From an uncultured Oscillospiraceae bacterium (GTDB lineage: Bacteria; Bacillota; Clostridia; Oscillospirales; Acutalibacteraceae), in assembly GCA_900553255.1 (NCBI GenBank), contig USCI01000002.1, forward strand, positions 1 through 64,000: 64,000 nucleotides of DNA, in the 5' to 3' direction. Both the position numbers and the translations under genes were made by a program. Positions within the stretch are counted from its first letter, which is position 1, and the number at the start of each line of letters is the position of its first letter. Below are positions 17,274 through 27,135 of the stretch, piece after piece. The notes under the pieces are model-generated. The model did no database searches. It was not told the DNA's origin and saw only the letters and a list, made by a program, of their open reading frames with translations.

Positions 17274-19867
17274 TGTGCATCGCCTCCTTCACAAAGCCAA
17301 TCCTGCGCGGCAATCGTCCTGCCGTCCACCGTCACCGCTTCCTCGCCGTAGTTGGCGGTCACCGTCACACCATTGGCGTATTCGGTGACAAATACATCCT
17401 TCTGGAGCTGGCGGTAGCCGACCATCTCGGCGCTGCCGATGCGTTTGAGGTCTGCAGCGGCCCGGGTGTAATAGTCCGCCGTGATATCCAGCCAGTCGGC
17501 ATAGTTAGTGGACAGGTTTTCGATATAATAGGTGCCGTTTAGAAACTCGGATGACGCGTAGGTAAAGCGGAAATTTGCATGTGCGCCGAAAGCCACCGCC
17601 CGGAGCATTGCCTCCTTGTAATCGGCGGCATTGTTGATCGGGGAGGTGCCGTAGGCCTTATACCCGTGCAGCACCATCTGCACAAACGGCACCGCATACT
17701 GTTCCCGGCTGTACCGGCTCGAATCGGTGGGCAGGCTGGTGATGTACTCCGCAGCGGCCCAGGTGTACAGGTTGCCGCCGGCAACCATCAGCTTCTGCCC
17801 GTCCAGCTGGCCCAGCGCCTCCTTGACCATTCCCAGGGCATCCTGCCGGTTGACGCCGGCCGCCTTGTTCATGTCGGCGTACAGCTCCCTGCCCATATCG
17901 GTCACGCTCACCGCGCCGATACCGAGCTCGCTGTAATTGCCGAGGAACGCGGATACATAATCGTTCAGCGCCGCCGGCGCGACCAGCGTGCCGATGCGGT
18001 AGTCGTAATGCCAGCCGGTCGCGGTATCGTACTGATAAAGGGCGGTCAGGTTGTTGCCCAGCGCGCGGGCGGCCAGCTTCTGGGTGTTGAAGCCCTTGGT
18101 GTTGGCCACCTCCATCAGCTCCACGCGGGGATAGAGGGCGTCGCCCTGTACGGCGAGCTGTTCGGCGAGGGCGGTCAGCCCGTCGGCGCCGCCGAGCACC
18201 TTTTCCACCTTCAGGTTCTGCAGGTGCCGGGTGTACACGCCGCCGTTGCACCAGCCGATATACTGCACGTTGACCGGACCGATTCCCCTGTCATGCAGCG
18301 CACTGACAATTTCTGCCGCCTGTGTAAAGGTGGTGGCGGCCATCTGCCGGCGCACCGGGAAAATGCCCAGCAGGGCGGATTCCTTGTCCACGCTGCCGAT
18401 CAGCTCGACATTCAGCGGGATCTCTGCCGTTTCGATCTTTTCCTCGGGCAGCAGGCCGGTCTCCTGATAGCGCTCCCGCACCGCCCGGCTCATGCCGCCG
18501 AGGGAAGCGTCCTCCCCTTCGAGCAGTGCATACCGCACCGACAGCCTTCCGGTATACATGACCGGCTGCACCATCGGCACATTGGAGCTTGCCTGCGCGT
18601 CGGCGAAGCCTGCGTCGATCGATGCGGCCTCTGCCACCTTGAAGGAAGCGTAAACCGATGAAAACGGCTGTCCGCTTTTGAGGTTGGTCGCCACGCTCGC
18701 AAGCGCATCGCCCTCCTCGATCATCGCAACAAAGCCGCCATCATTGAGCTTTTCCCCGAATACCGGCAGCACCGACGCCTCGGTTGCCCCGAACTGCTGC
18801 TCCTTGCGGATGGACTTTTCCTCACCGTAAATACGGATGGAATAGGCGGAATACGCAGCGTTTTCCCCATTGATGTTCTGGATGGAGCCGCTGCCGTCCG
18901 GCAGCAGCAGGAAGCCCTCGTCCTCCGCAAAGGCGCTCGCGCCGAACATCGGCAGCAGCAGCACGTCGGTCACCTGCGCATCGGTTTCCCGCAGGCGGCT
19001 GCAGTCGAGTACGACCGCCAGCTGCCCGTCCTCGAGCGCGATATCCATCTCAAAATCGTAGCGGATGACCTCCCCGACATCGAGGTTCGCGCCGTTATCG
19101 TCGTTGTCCTTCTGGATCTGCTCGGTGTCATAGCCGATGGAATCGAGGTAATCCTTGACCGTCCGTGCCGCAAAATCCGGCACACCGTCGTTGAGGATGT
19201 ACAAATCCCTCTCCTCCAGGATCGGGAACCTTTCGAGCGCGGCATTCATCCGGCGCTCGGAGATGGAAGTATCGTTTATCGAATACAGCGTATAGCGCTT
19301 ATTGAGCTCAGCCTGTCCGTCCTCGTCGAGCCTGGCCAGGATTTCGGTTTCAAACCGGTTCTTTTCCACCGCCTGCGGCAGGTCAAGCGCGGTAATTTCC
19401 TTGAGCTGGCCGACCGACATTTGGATATGCACGCCGTTGTCGGTGGTTTCCACCGCAAACTGACCGCTCTTGACGCTGTTCGAAAAGGAATCGTAGCTTT
19501 TTTCGTCCCCATCCTGTGTGGTCCTGAGCTGGATCAGCGCGCGGGTGGAATCGTCGGCAGCACCGGTATACGCCGGATCACACACCGGGCTGGAATACCA
19601 GATCCGGCCGCTGTCCTGGCTGCGCACGGCAAACTCCAGCGACAGCTCGTTGATATACAGCTCCATCCCGCCGTTTTCGGCGACCTTCTTCATATTCTCG
19701 ATGCCCATTCCCTTGGGGAAATCCACCGAGCCGCTCTCCCAGCCCTCGAACGAAAACTGCTCCACCGGAGAGGTGCCGGCCGTACCGTCGTTTTGGGCAC
19801 AGCCGGCGAGCAGGGAACCGGCCAGTACCGCCGCCAGAAACAGCGCCGTAAAGCGTTTGAAGTTCAT
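17270..19867 (-). CDS. DUF5696-type lipoprotein
   Basis: An 865-residue exported lipoprotein: signal peptide with lipobox SLLAGC, then a beta-rich N-terminal half (about 40-450) and a likely TIM-barrel half (about 470-800). The latter includes TFTQAAEIVSALHDRGIGPVNVQYIGWCNGG, GGNLYTWAAAEYI, VPFVQMVLHGYKAYGTSPIN and FTYASSEFLNGTYY. It closes with the motif TVTANYGEEAVTVDG. The same layout is found in the protein at 54062, and I assign both to the DUF5696 group from memory of such sequences. The ATG at 19867 is preferred over a GTG at 19876 because AAAGG then lies eight bases away. It is 20 bases after Yip1 and overlaps the permease. Function is unknown, with a glycosidase-like role plausible. 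Confidence 0.8.
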   Translation of the reverse strand: MNFKRFTALFLAAVLAGSLLAGCAQNDGTAGTSPVEQFSFEGWESGSVDFPKGMGIENMKKVAENGGMELYINELSLEFAVRSQDSGRIWYSSPVCDPAYTGAADDSTRALIQLRTTQDGDEKSYDSFSNSVKSGQFAVETTDNGVHIQMSVGQLKEITALDLPQAVEKNRFETEILARLDEDGQAELNKRYTLYSINDTSISERRMNAALERFPILEERDLYILNDGVPDFAARTVKDYLDSIGYDTEQIQKDNDDNGANLDVGEVIRYDFEMDIALEDGQLAVVLDCSRLRETDAQVTDVLLLPMFGASAFAEDEGFLLLPDGSGSIQNINGENAAYSAYSIRIYGEEKSIRKEQQFGATEASVLPVFGEKLNDGGFVAMIEEGDALASVATNLKSGQPFSSVYASFKVAEAASIDAGFADAQASSNVPMVQPVMYTGRLSVRYALLEGEDASLGGMSRAVRERYQETGLLPEEKIETAEIPLNVELIGSVDKESALLGIFPVRRQMAATTFTQAAEIVSALHDRGIGPVNVQYIGWCNGGVYTRHLQNLKVEKVLGGADGLTALAEQLAVQGDALYPRVELMEVANTKGFNTQKLAARALGNNLTALYQYDTATGWHYDYRIGTLVAPAALNDYVSAFLGNYSELGIGAVSVTDMGRELYADMNKAAGVNRQDALGMVKEALGQLDGQKLMVAGGNLYTWAAAEYITSLPTDSSRYSREQYAVPFVQMVLHGYKAYGTSPINNAADYKEAMLRAVAFGAHANFRFTYASSEFLNGTYYIENLSTNYADWLDITADYYTRAAADLKRIGSAEMVGYRQLQKDVFVTEYANGVTVTANYGEEAVTVDGRTIAAQDWLCEGGDAQ

Positions 19868-19887
19868 CTGGTTCACCTTTCCTTTCC

Positions 19888-20523
19888 TCAGCGGTAAGAC
19901 AGTTCCTTATAAACGGACTGGATAAAAATCAGGATCTGCTGAACCAGGCCGAAGCACAGCAGGAAGATCAGCAGGATAATGGCGATGCCGATAATGGCCA
20001 GGACGCAGGAAATGATGGTCCACCCGAAGGAATACTGGTTGATTTCCATGATGCTGACAAAGACCAGGAATCCGGTCCACAGCAGCGCCGCACCGTAGAT
20101 GACCTGCATATACATGCCTTCCTCTGCGGTCAGCATGTTGCTCAGCACCGTATACAGCACATTCCCCGCAATCAGCGGCGGCACTGCGTAGCACAGCCCC
20201 ATAAAAATCTGATCCATCCGGCCCTCGCCGTTAAGCAGCAGGGTCAGGCACCAGGTGGAAACGCACAGCAGAACAAACGGCATCACCGACTGGAGGAACA
20301 CCATCCCCAGATTCACCGGTGAGCCCTTGGCGGGGTTGAACACATAGCCTGTATACAGCGCCTTGATAACCGCGCTGATATAATACAGCAGCATGAAAAT
20401 AAGCCCCGCCGCCAGCGTCCCGCGTTTTTCGTATTTCAGTTCATAGAAGCCCTTGAAGGGTTTCACCAGCACATAGCCAACGAAACGCAGGCTGTCCGCG
20501 AACCTGTTTTTTGTCCGCTCCAT
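19888..20523 (-). CDS. YIP1-family integral membrane protein
   Basis: A 211-residue protein with five predicted membrane helices. It starts with a cytoplasmic segment containing PFKGFYELKYEKRG, the usual Yip1 entry, followed by helices around residues 38-60, 75-98, 108-130, 138-160 and 170-200. It has no catalytic motif. A second Yip1 protein lies in region B (41084), also beside a permease gene. AAGGGGGA precedes the ATG at 20523. Bacterial Yip1 proteins have no settled function; its place between the NHL/TPR protein and the DUF5696 protein suggests a scaffold in the surface complex. Confidence 0.85.
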   Translation of the reverse strand: MERTKNRFADSLRFVGYVLVKPFKGFYELKYEKRGTLAAGLIFMLLYYISAVIKALYTGYVFNPAKGSPVNLGMVFLQSVMPFVLLCVSTWCLTLLLNGEGRMDQIFMGLCYAVPPLIAGNVLYTVLSNMLTAEEGMYMQVIYGAALLWTGFLVFVSIMEINQYSFGWTIISCVLAIIGIAIILLIFLLCFGLVQQILIFIQSVYKELSYR

Positions 20524-20541
20524 ATGGGATTCCCCCTTCTG

Positions 20542-22161
20542 TCAAGATTTGCGGCTTCGTTCGTTGTATTTGCGCACTTCCTCGCGGAAAAAGCGCCAGC
20601 GGTCGCGGGAGCGCCGCAGCGCCCTGACCAGCTGGAAGATCAGGAAGGCGAGCAGTGCGGCCCCAAGGACTGCGCCCACCCAGGGCATTATTTTCTCCGC
20701 ATCAATTTTTCTCTGCTTGGCAAACGCTTTGGAATACAGGTCGGGAGAATTGCCCAGGCGGAAATGCTCCATTGCCGCCTCATAATTCCCCTGATCGTAA
20801 TACAGTTTGCCGACATTGCGGTGGGCGGTCTGGTTATGGGGGTTGAGGGTGATGACCTGACCCCATTCTTCCCATGAAGCGCCGTAGCCGCCCTCATATT
20901 GGGCGCGGGTGGCACGGATCACCGAATCGCCGTATTCGGTGGGACGAAACACGACCAGTTCGTTGTTGCCCTTGTCGAGCACCAGGATTTTGTTCCCGTT
21001 CCATTCCACCGAGGTAGGCACCCTGAACGCACCGCGCTGGGCGGAAATCCCGCCGAAGACGAACAGCAGGTCGCCTTCGCTGCTGTAGGTGAAAATCCGG
21101 CCGCGCTGGTTATCCAGGCAGGAGTAGATGCCGCTGTCGGTCACATCGATATCCACGAGGTTGGAGGCAGAACCCGGATTGCCCTGGTTGTACAGCGGAG
21201 ACAGCTCACCCTTGATATAGGTGGTACCGCGCTCAAGTACATCGCTGCCGGTCAGATTCAGCCGGCGCACCAGGTTTTCACTGTCACTGCCCTTGGCGGT
21301 GGTATACAGGAATCCCTCCTCGTCGATGTCGAGGCTGTTGAACTCCACCGGCACGGTGTCTTCCTGCGCTTCGATCTGCGCGTCGGTGGACAGGCTGCGC
21401 CACAGCAGGTCAATGGCACTGATCTGGATGCGGTTGGCGCCGAGGAACCCCACGAAAGCGTTGTCGCCGTCGATGGTCATCAGGCCGTCAAAGATACCCT
21501 CCACCACCACATACAGCCGCTCGGAGCGGTCGGCCACCACCTTGGTGGGCTTGAAATCGAAGGTGTCGCGGATGGCGGACAGGTCGGGGGATTCGACAAC
21601 CCGGCCGGCTTCAAGGGTAATCACCGGCGGCTTGCCCTCCTCCTGCGAAACGACGGTCATCCCGTCCTGTTCCGCCGGCAGGGCGCCGCTTTCACGCAGG
21701 GAAGCCGGGATATCGACCGCCACAATCCGTTTCTGTGTGGTCAGGCAGACATACAGCCGGCCGTCCCGGATATACAGGCCGCGCCCGCCCTCAAAGGTGG
21801 TTCCCCCGCCCCACCCGCTGATCACGCACACTGCACGGGTAAGCGCAGCATCCACCATCACGATGCGGGCGTTGCCGGTATCCATAATATATACGTTGCC
21901 TTCCTCATCGCAGGTAAAATCCTCCGGTGCGCTGAGCGGGGTATCCAGCCCCAGCCGGGCACCGGTCAGCGCATCGTCATAGACAAAGGCCGCCGGAGCG
22001 GGTTTGGCGTTGGCCTGTTCCTCATCGGAGGCGATCAGGCCGTTGTAGTTGTCGGTGGAATATTCATAGTCGGTGAAAGGCTGGGAGGCGGCGGCCTGCA
22101 GGCACAGCACCGTGCTGAGCAGGATGGCGGCGGCCGCCCGGCCGAATATTTTCCGTTTCAT
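20542..22161 (-). CDS. NHL-repeat beta-propeller protein with TPR and C-terminal membrane helix
   Basis: A 539-residue exported membrane protein: signal peptide (1-26), NHL-type propeller (about 50-420; for example APEDFTCDEEGNVYIMDTGNARIVMVD and VDIDVTDSGIYSCLDNQRGRIFTYS), and a TPR-like segment (about 440-480, NVGKLYYDQGNYEAAMEHFRLG). It ends with a helix at about 495-515 and a basic cytoplasmic tail. The order propeller-TPR-helix is repeated exactly in the protein at 56332. AAAGGAGGG lies before the ATG. It follows the MalG-like gene by 12 bases. The propeller probably binds protein or glycan outside the cell, while the tail may contact the permeases or Yip1. Confidence 0.85.
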   Translation of the reverse strand: MKRKIFGRAAAAILLSTVLCLQAAASQPFTDYEYSTDNYNGLIASDEEQANAKPAPAAFVYDDALTGARLGLDTPLSAPEDFTCDEEGNVYIMDTGNARIVMVDAALTRAVCVISGWGGGTTFEGGRGLYIRDGRLYVCLTTQKRIVAVDIPASLRESGALPAEQDGMTVVSQEEGKPPVITLEAGRVVESPDLSAIRDTFDFKPTKVVADRSERLYVVVEGIFDGLMTIDGDNAFVGFLGANRIQISAIDLLWRSLSTDAQIEAQEDTVPVEFNSLDIDEEGFLYTTAKGSDSENLVRRLNLTGSDVLERGTTYIKGELSPLYNQGNPGSASNLVDIDVTDSGIYSCLDNQRGRIFTYSSEGDLLFVFGGISAQRGAFRVPTSVEWNGNKILVLDKGNNELVVFRPTEYGDSVIRATRAQYEGGYGASWEEWGQVITLNPHNQTAHRNVGKLYYDQGNYEAAMEHFRLGNSPDLYSKAFAKQRKIDAEKIMPWVGAVLGAALLAFLIFQLVRALRRSRDRWRFFREEVRKYNERSRKS

Positions 22162-22173
22162 AACCGCCCTCCT

Positions 22174-23091
22174 TTATTCCTTCATACCGGACGTACTCAT
22201 GGTCTCGATCACCTGCGACTGGCTGAGGATGAAGGTGAGGATCGGCACCGCCATCATCACCACGCTCACCGCGCCGGCCGCGCCCATGCGGGCGATACCG
22301 CCGCTGACGATCTGCTGCATGGCCATCGCCAGGGTTTTGTTCTGCTCGGAAATCAGGTAGGTGCTCGACATGCCCCACAGCGACTGGATCTGCAGGATAA
22401 TCAGGGTCAGCCACGCCGGCTTGACCTGCGGCATCACGATGCTCCACATCACGCGGAACTCCCGTGCGCCGTCCATCCGGGCGGATTCCAGTATGGAATC
22501 CGGGATCGGCTCCATAAACTGCTTCATCAGGTACAGGCCGAGTGGCGCCTGGATCGCCGGCACAATCACCGAAAGGCAGGTATCAATCCAGTGCAGGTCG
22601 GACATCAGCAGGTAGTTGGGCACCGCGGTAACCGTACCGTTGAACATCAGCGCAACGACCACCAGCTGGAACAGCACCCGCGAGCCGAAAAAGGTGTGCT
22701 TGGACAGCGCATACGCCGCCATGGAGGAAAAAGCAATATGGAAGAAGGTAGCCGTCGCGGTAATAAACACCGTGTTGGCCACGTACCGCGAAAACGGCAC
22801 CCACGTTTCGCCCATCAGGGTGAACAGGTCGGAAAAGTTGCTCAGGGTCGGGTTGTAGACCAGGAAACGCGGCGGGAAAAGCAGCAGTTCCTCCAACGGT
22901 TTGAACGCATTGAGGATGACATACACCAGCGGCAGCGCCATGAAAGCGCCCATGATCAGCAGGAACAGCGCCGAAAAAATATTGTCGGCGATGCCGCGGT
23001 TGACCTTTTTGCCCCGCAGCCGCTTGGCGATGCGGGTGCCCAGGGAAGGGTGGTAGCCGGCCTGCGGCTGCCTTCTGACTTTTTCGCTCAT
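22174..23091 (-). CDS. Carbohydrate ABC transporter permease, MalG-like (pair I, operon A)
   Basis: A 305-residue permease. The signature IMGAFMALPLVYVILNAFKPLEELLLFPPRF after the first helix is shared with 41738 and absent from the pair II proteins, so operon A contains two different channels. The EAA loop reads ESARMDGAREFRVM. Start overlaps the MalF stop by four bases. The C terminus is METMSTSGMKE-like, as in the 41738 protein. Confidence 0.94.
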   Translation of the reverse strand: MSEKVRRQPQAGYHPSLGTRIAKRLRGKKVNRGIADNIFSALFLLIMGAFMALPLVYVILNAFKPLEELLLFPPRFLVYNPTLSNFSDLFTLMGETWVPFSRYVANTVFITATATFFHIAFSSMAAYALSKHTFFGSRVLFQLVVVALMFNGTVTAVPNYLLMSDLHWIDTCLSVIVPAIQAPLGLYLMKQFMEPIPDSILESARMDGAREFRVMWSIVMPQVKPAWLTLIILQIQSLWGMSSTYLISEQNKTLAMAMQQIVSGGIARMGAAGAVSVVMMAVPILTFILSQSQVIETMSTSGMKE

Positions 23092-23981
23092 TCGCCGACC
23101 CTCCTCAGGAACATCTGCACCAGCTGGTTGGCCAGAATCATCATCAGGAACAGCACCGTCGCGATCGCGGACGCATAGCCCAGCTCAAACCGGATCATGC
23201 CGTAGTCCTGCAAATGGGTGACCACCGTGTGCGCGGCGTATTCCACACTCGGGAAGCCGGCCAGCTGCACGCAGATGTCGCTGGCCGAGAACGCGGCGGT
23301 GATCTGCATGACCGCGCCGAACATCAGCTGCGGCTTCATCGCCGGCAGGGTGATGTGCCACAGCTCCTGCCACTTGTTGCGGATGCCTTCCACCGCGCCC
23401 GCCTCATACAGCGACCGGTCGATCCCCTGCAGGCCGGCGATAAACGCCAGGAAGCTGGTGCCAAGGCTCATCCACAGCTGTACGACGATGATGGTCCCCA
23501 GCATATAGCGCGGATCCTTGAACCAGGCGATGGATTCGTTGATGATGCCCAGCTGCAGCAGGATGCTGTTGGCATAGCCGTGCCGGTCGGCGCTGAAAAT
23601 GAAGGACCACACCGCCACCGCCGAACCGGAGATCGCCGGCGCGTAAAAGATCAGGGTGAGGAACCACCGGAATTTGGGATGCAGGTCGTTGATCAGCCAG
23701 GCCACCAGCAGCGAAAGCAGGTAGCCGACCGGCCCGGTGATCACCGCGAACACCAGGGTGTTCTTCAGCGTCGTCAGGAAAACGCTGTCCTCCAGGAACA
23801 GGCGGGTATAGTTTTTAAAGCCGATAAATTCCGGCTCACTGAAGACGTTGTAGTAGGTGAACGAATACCAGATGGAACGCACCACCGGATACACCGTAAA
23901 GATAATAAACAGGGTAAAAAACGGAATCAGCATGACGATAATCGGCAGCCTCATCCGGAAGCGTTTGGCTAAATAACCCAT
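23088..23981 (-). CDS. Sugar ABC transporter permease, MalF-like (pair I, operon A)
   Basis: A 297-residue permease beginning MGYLAKRFRMRLPIIVM. The EAA loop is EAGAVEGIRNKWQELW, with Gly in place of the usual second Ala. Segments such as LWMSLGTSFLAFIAGLQGIDRSLYEA and SPDR/SADRHGYAN align with the permease at 42629. The ATG at 23981 is chosen because the protein homology begins there; open frame upstream (to 24200) is the shadow of the binding-protein gene. It follows that gene by 31 bases. Confidence 0.94.
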   Translation of the reverse strand: MGYLAKRFRMRLPIIVMLIPFFTLFIIFTVYPVVRSIWYSFTYYNVFSEPEFIGFKNYTRLFLEDSVFLTTLKNTLVFAVITGPVGYLLSLLVAWLINDLHPKFRWFLTLIFYAPAISGSAVAVWSFIFSADRHGYANSILLQLGIINESIAWFKDPRYMLGTIIVVQLWMSLGTSFLAFIAGLQGIDRSLYEAGAVEGIRNKWQELWHITLPAMKPQLMFGAVMQITAAFSASDICVQLAGFPSVEYAAHTVVTHLQDYGMIRFELGYASAIATVLFLMMILANQLVQMFLRRVGE

Positions 23982-24012
23982 AACGTCGATCCGTCCTTTC
24001 TCGTCCCTCCGG

Positions 24013-26901
24013 TTACTCCAGGCCGAATTCCTCGCGCTTGGACGCAGTTTCCTCGTTGATGCTAATCGCGTATTCCTTGAGGACCTCCTGCGGGTCGTTG
24101 CCGTAAGACAGCACGTTGCGCAGGGCGTTGTCCACGTTGCGGGCGACGTAGTAGCTGCCCGGCACCTCCGGCAGCCCTTCGACCTGCTCCCACTGGGCAA
24201 ACAGCTTGGTGCGTTCAGCCGTGGTCCACGGCAGGTTTTTCATCGCGTTCACGTTCGCGGAGGTATGGCGCGCGGCGACGCCCAGCTGGTTTTCCAGCTG
24301 GCGGCCGTATTCGGTCTGGGTATCCTCGTCGGTCCACCAGCGCAGGAACTCCCACGCTTCGTCCTGCTTGTCGGAGGTCGCCAGCATCATCGCGCAGGTG
24401 CCGCCGCCCATGGCGGTATGGTCAATGGTGCCGTCCTCCTGCACGGTGCCCGGGATCATCTGGAAATCCCAAAGTCCCTTGAGCTCCGGTGCCAGCACCG
24501 AAATCCGGCTGAAGAAGCTGTAATCCGAGATGACGATCGGCATCTCGCCGGTGCGGAAGCGGTTGGCTGCGTCGTAGTCGAGCGGCAGTTCATAGCTGGT
24601 GTAGAGGTTGGTCCAGTTCTTGAACTGGGTGAGCGCCAGCTGGCTGCCCAGCTCGCTGCGGGATTTGTCCTCGTTGTACAGGGTGCCGCCGTTTTGCAGG
24701 ATCTGGGTGGCCAGATAGCTCATGTCGCCGGGGATACCCACCGTCATATACCTCTTCTGCAGGTCGCCCACCAGCGTGTACATTTCCTCCCATGTCTCAG
24801 GGGGTTCAAGACCGAGCTCCTCCAGGATGTCGGTCCGGTAGAACATCATCGGGAAGGTCTGGGTTTCAGCCAGACCGTAATAGCCGCCCTGGTACTCAAA
24901 CGGCACCATGGCGCTTTCCATAAACCGCGCGGCCACCTCTTCAAAGCCGGGGAACTGACTCAGATCCACCGCCGCGCCCCTCGAGCCGTAGTTGACCGGC
25001 TCGGAGTTGCCCAGCGACACCGCCACATCCGGCCCCTGCCCGGAAACGGTGGCCATCAGCAGGGAGGATACGGTTGTGGTGGCGGTAGTGGACACCGCAT
25101 TGCTGATTTTGACGTTGACGCGGATGCCGGTCTGCGGGGTGAAGCGGCTGTCCGCCAGACGCTTGATGATGGTGGCCTGGTCGCGCCCGCTGTTGACCCA
25201 CAGGTCAATGCTGACATTGCCTTCCGCCGTGCTGCTGAGCATCGAATAATCCGCCGTATACGAACCGATAAACGCCTGCGCCTCGAAGACGAGCTTTTCC
25301 CAGAAGCTGGCATCCACATCGGTTGCCTCGCTCACGTCGGTACCCTTTTCAGGCGCCGAAAGGGTGATATAATCGATTTCCAGCGGCTGAGAGGACAGTT
25401 CATACACCCAGGACGCCAGGCTGCTGACGTTGGTTTTGTAGGTTTCCAGCCGGGACGGGATGGTGATGGGCTTTTCAATAAAGGACTCCAGCTGCAGCTG
25501 AAGGTTATCGAGCGAGGTGTTCATGCTGCCCTTTTCCCCGCTGATTTCCGCAAGTCCGGAGGAAATCGCCTGCAGCTCCGCCGACTGGGTGCGGAAGGTT
25601 TCCATAACCCCCGGAAGCACCTTGTCGATGCGGTAGTTGCGCAGCGGGTCAGGCGAGGTGCTGGTGAGCATGATAATGTTGCGGTAAGCCTCGTTGAGTG
25701 CCGCCACGCTGGCCTCCGCGCGGCTGAACAGGTCCGCCGCGCGCCCGGCTGCAACCTCCAGCCGGATGGTGTTTTCGCCGGCTTTGAGGTAGAATTTGTA
25801 GGCGGTGCCGTCGCTGTCCGCGAGCACCCGTCCCTGCCAGCCGCCGTCATAGGCAAACTCCAGGCCCGCGGCCGCCTCAAAGGGGATTTCCCCGTTGATG
25901 TACAGCGTGCGGGTGGTAAACATGCCGGATACCAGGTTCTGCCGAAACTTGATCCCGAGTGAATAAAAGCCCTCCTGCGGCACGTCCACCGTCCACTCAA
26001 TCCACGAGCCGGCACTCAACCAGTTGCTGCCGCCGATGGTGTTCAGCCGCATCAGGGTCGGGTGGCTCGGCACGGTGGCGGGGGAGGTGCGGTCGGTCTG
26101 GGGCAGCAGCCAGGGCGCCGATTTGCTGCTGGCCGCCTCGCCCTGGATGGTCAGCGTCTCGCCGGTGTAATCCGCCCCGCTGTGGGCCGCCAGATAATCG
26201 GCATAGGTTACCCCGGTGATGTCCGGCGCGATGTCGAGGGTCAGCGAACGCACGGTCATGTCGCCGCGCACGCCGGTCAGGCGGATGGTGTTTTCCCCCG
26301 CCTTAAGGGCAATGTAATACGGCTCCACCCGCTGGCTGTCGATGTTGCGTATGTACTGTGAGGTGAAAACCGGATCGGCGATCTGCGACGGTGCCAGTTC
26401 ATTGCCGCTGGCATCGGTGCGGAAAGCGTCGCCGTCCATCTCCTCCGGGTCGTTTTTCCAAATGCGCTGGAAGGATACCGAGCCCGCCTGCGCGAAGGGG
26501 ATTTCTCCGTTGATGAGCAGCTGCCGCTCGATTTCCTCGACGTCATTGCCCTCGGCGCGGTACTCCAGCTTCAGCTGATACAGCGCGTTTTCCGGCACAG
26601 TCACCTTCCATTCGATATAGCCGTCGGCATCGGCCAGCACGCCGTCGGCGCCGTGCTCGGCACCGGCGGATGTTTCCGCATCATCGGCGGAAAGGGTCTG
26701 GCTGTCGGCCGCCTTGGGCCACGGATGCGCTTCCAGATAGGCGGTATACGAATCGGCGTCGGCCGCGGCAGAGGCCTGCCCTGCCCCGGCTGAAGCCTCT
26801 TCGGCGGCAGCGCCCGGCAGTGCGGCGGCGGCAGCCGTGATCACCAGCGCCGGCGTCACCAGCCAGCCTGTCAGCCGTCTCATCCAAGTTCTCACCGACA
26901 T
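24013..26901 (-). CDS. Giant sugar-binding protein with two N-terminal carbohydrate-binding-like domains
   Basis: A protein of about 962 residues. A signal peptide (1-30, AALPGAAAEE) has no lipobox Cys. Two beta-sandwich, CBM35-like repeats follow (about 45-230 and 235-400); each has a WxxxVPxxGxYxLxxxxR pattern, an INGEIPF strand and a closing KAGENTIRL. A helical, coiled-coil-like spacer (about 400-540) leads to a family 1 solute-binding domain (about 565-955; GPDVAVSLGNSEPVNYG, FYRTDILEELGLEPPETW, WEFLRWWTDEDTQTEYG). It heads operon A, feeding permease pair I. AAGGAG lies three bases before the ATG at 26901 and nine before a GTG at 26895, so the start is ambiguous by two codons. The homologue at 43581 has the same layout. 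Confidence 0.88.
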   Translation of the reverse strand: MSVRTWMRRLTGWLVTPALVITAAAAALPGAAAEEASAGAGQASAAADADSYTAYLEAHPWPKAADSQTLSADDAETSAGAEHGADGVLADADGYIEWKVTVPENALYQLKLEYRAEGNDVEEIERQLLINGEIPFAQAGSVSFQRIWKNDPEEMDGDAFRTDASGNELAPSQIADPVFTSQYIRNIDSQRVEPYYIALKAGENTIRLTGVRGDMTVRSLTLDIAPDITGVTYADYLAAHSGADYTGETLTIQGEAASSKSAPWLLPQTDRTSPATVPSHPTLMRLNTIGGSNWLSAGSWIEWTVDVPQEGFYSLGIKFRQNLVSGMFTTRTLYINGEIPFEAAAGLEFAYDGGWQGRVLADSDGTAYKFYLKAGENTIRLEVAAGRAADLFSRAEASVAALNEAYRNIIMLTSTSPDPLRNYRIDKVLPGVMETFRTQSAELQAISSGLAEISGEKGSMNTSLDNLQLQLESFIEKPITIPSRLETYKTNVSSLASWVYELSSQPLEIDYITLSAPEKGTDVSEATDVDASFWEKLVFEAQAFIGSYTADYSMLSSTAEGNVSIDLWVNSGRDQATIIKRLADSRFTPQTGIRVNVKISNAVSTTATTTVSSLLMATVSGQGPDVAVSLGNSEPVNYGSRGAAVDLSQFPGFEEVAARFMESAMVPFEYQGGYYGLAETQTFPMMFYRTDILEELGLEPPETWEEMYTLVGDLQKRYMTVGIPGDMSYLATQILQNGGTLYNEDKSRSELGSQLALTQFKNWTNLYTSYELPLDYDAANRFRTGEMPIVISDYSFFSRISVLAPELKGLWDFQMIPGTVQEDGTIDHTAMGGGTCAMMLATSDKQDEAWEFLRWWTDEDTQTEYGRQLENQLGVAARHTSANVNAMKNLPWTTAERTKLFAQWEQVEGLPEVPGSYYVARNVDNALRNVLSYGNDPQEVLKEYAISINEETASKREEFGLE

Positions 26902-27053
26902 CCACTCCTTACTTGCAATTTTGTATCCGCCCACAGAAAACTGCGGCGGGATGCTTTTTTTCCGTACGGCCGCATGCGGCCGCCGGGATTTTATCCAAAT
27001 TTCCGGGATCGGCTCCCGAAAAAGAATTTTCAACGTTAAAGCCGGCCGGGATA
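26902..27053 (-). promoter_or_regulatory. Leader and presumed promoter region of operon A
   Basis: The 150 bases between the stem-loop at 27055 and the binding-protein gene should carry the operon A promoter. It contains a perfect 16-base palindrome, CGGCCGCATGCGGCCG, at 26967-26982. An AT-rich TAAAAT on the minus strand could be a -10, but no convincing -35 is present, as expected if an activator is needed. Confidence 0.35.
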
Positions 27054-27085
27054 AGATTGCCCTCCGGCAAGCCGGAGGGCAATCT
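27054..27085 (-). terminator. Stem-loop after the surface protein gene at 27136
   Basis: Perfect 14-base arms (GATTGCCCTCCGGC and its complement) flank a two-base centre, 50 bases past the stop at 27136. The T-rich tail on the minus strand is weak, so it could be a leaky terminator or a 3' stabiliser that separates the upstream operon from operon A. Confidence 0.6.
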
Positions 27086-27135
27086 CGCTTTCCCCTTGCC
27101 AGTTATACAGGGTTTGGGTGGGTCATTTGTTCAGA

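Noticed and set aside
20899..23178. Long open plus-strand frame opposite the NHL and permease genes
   Set aside because: Antisense to three recognisable genes; translation shows no domain and is rich in His, Gly and Arg.
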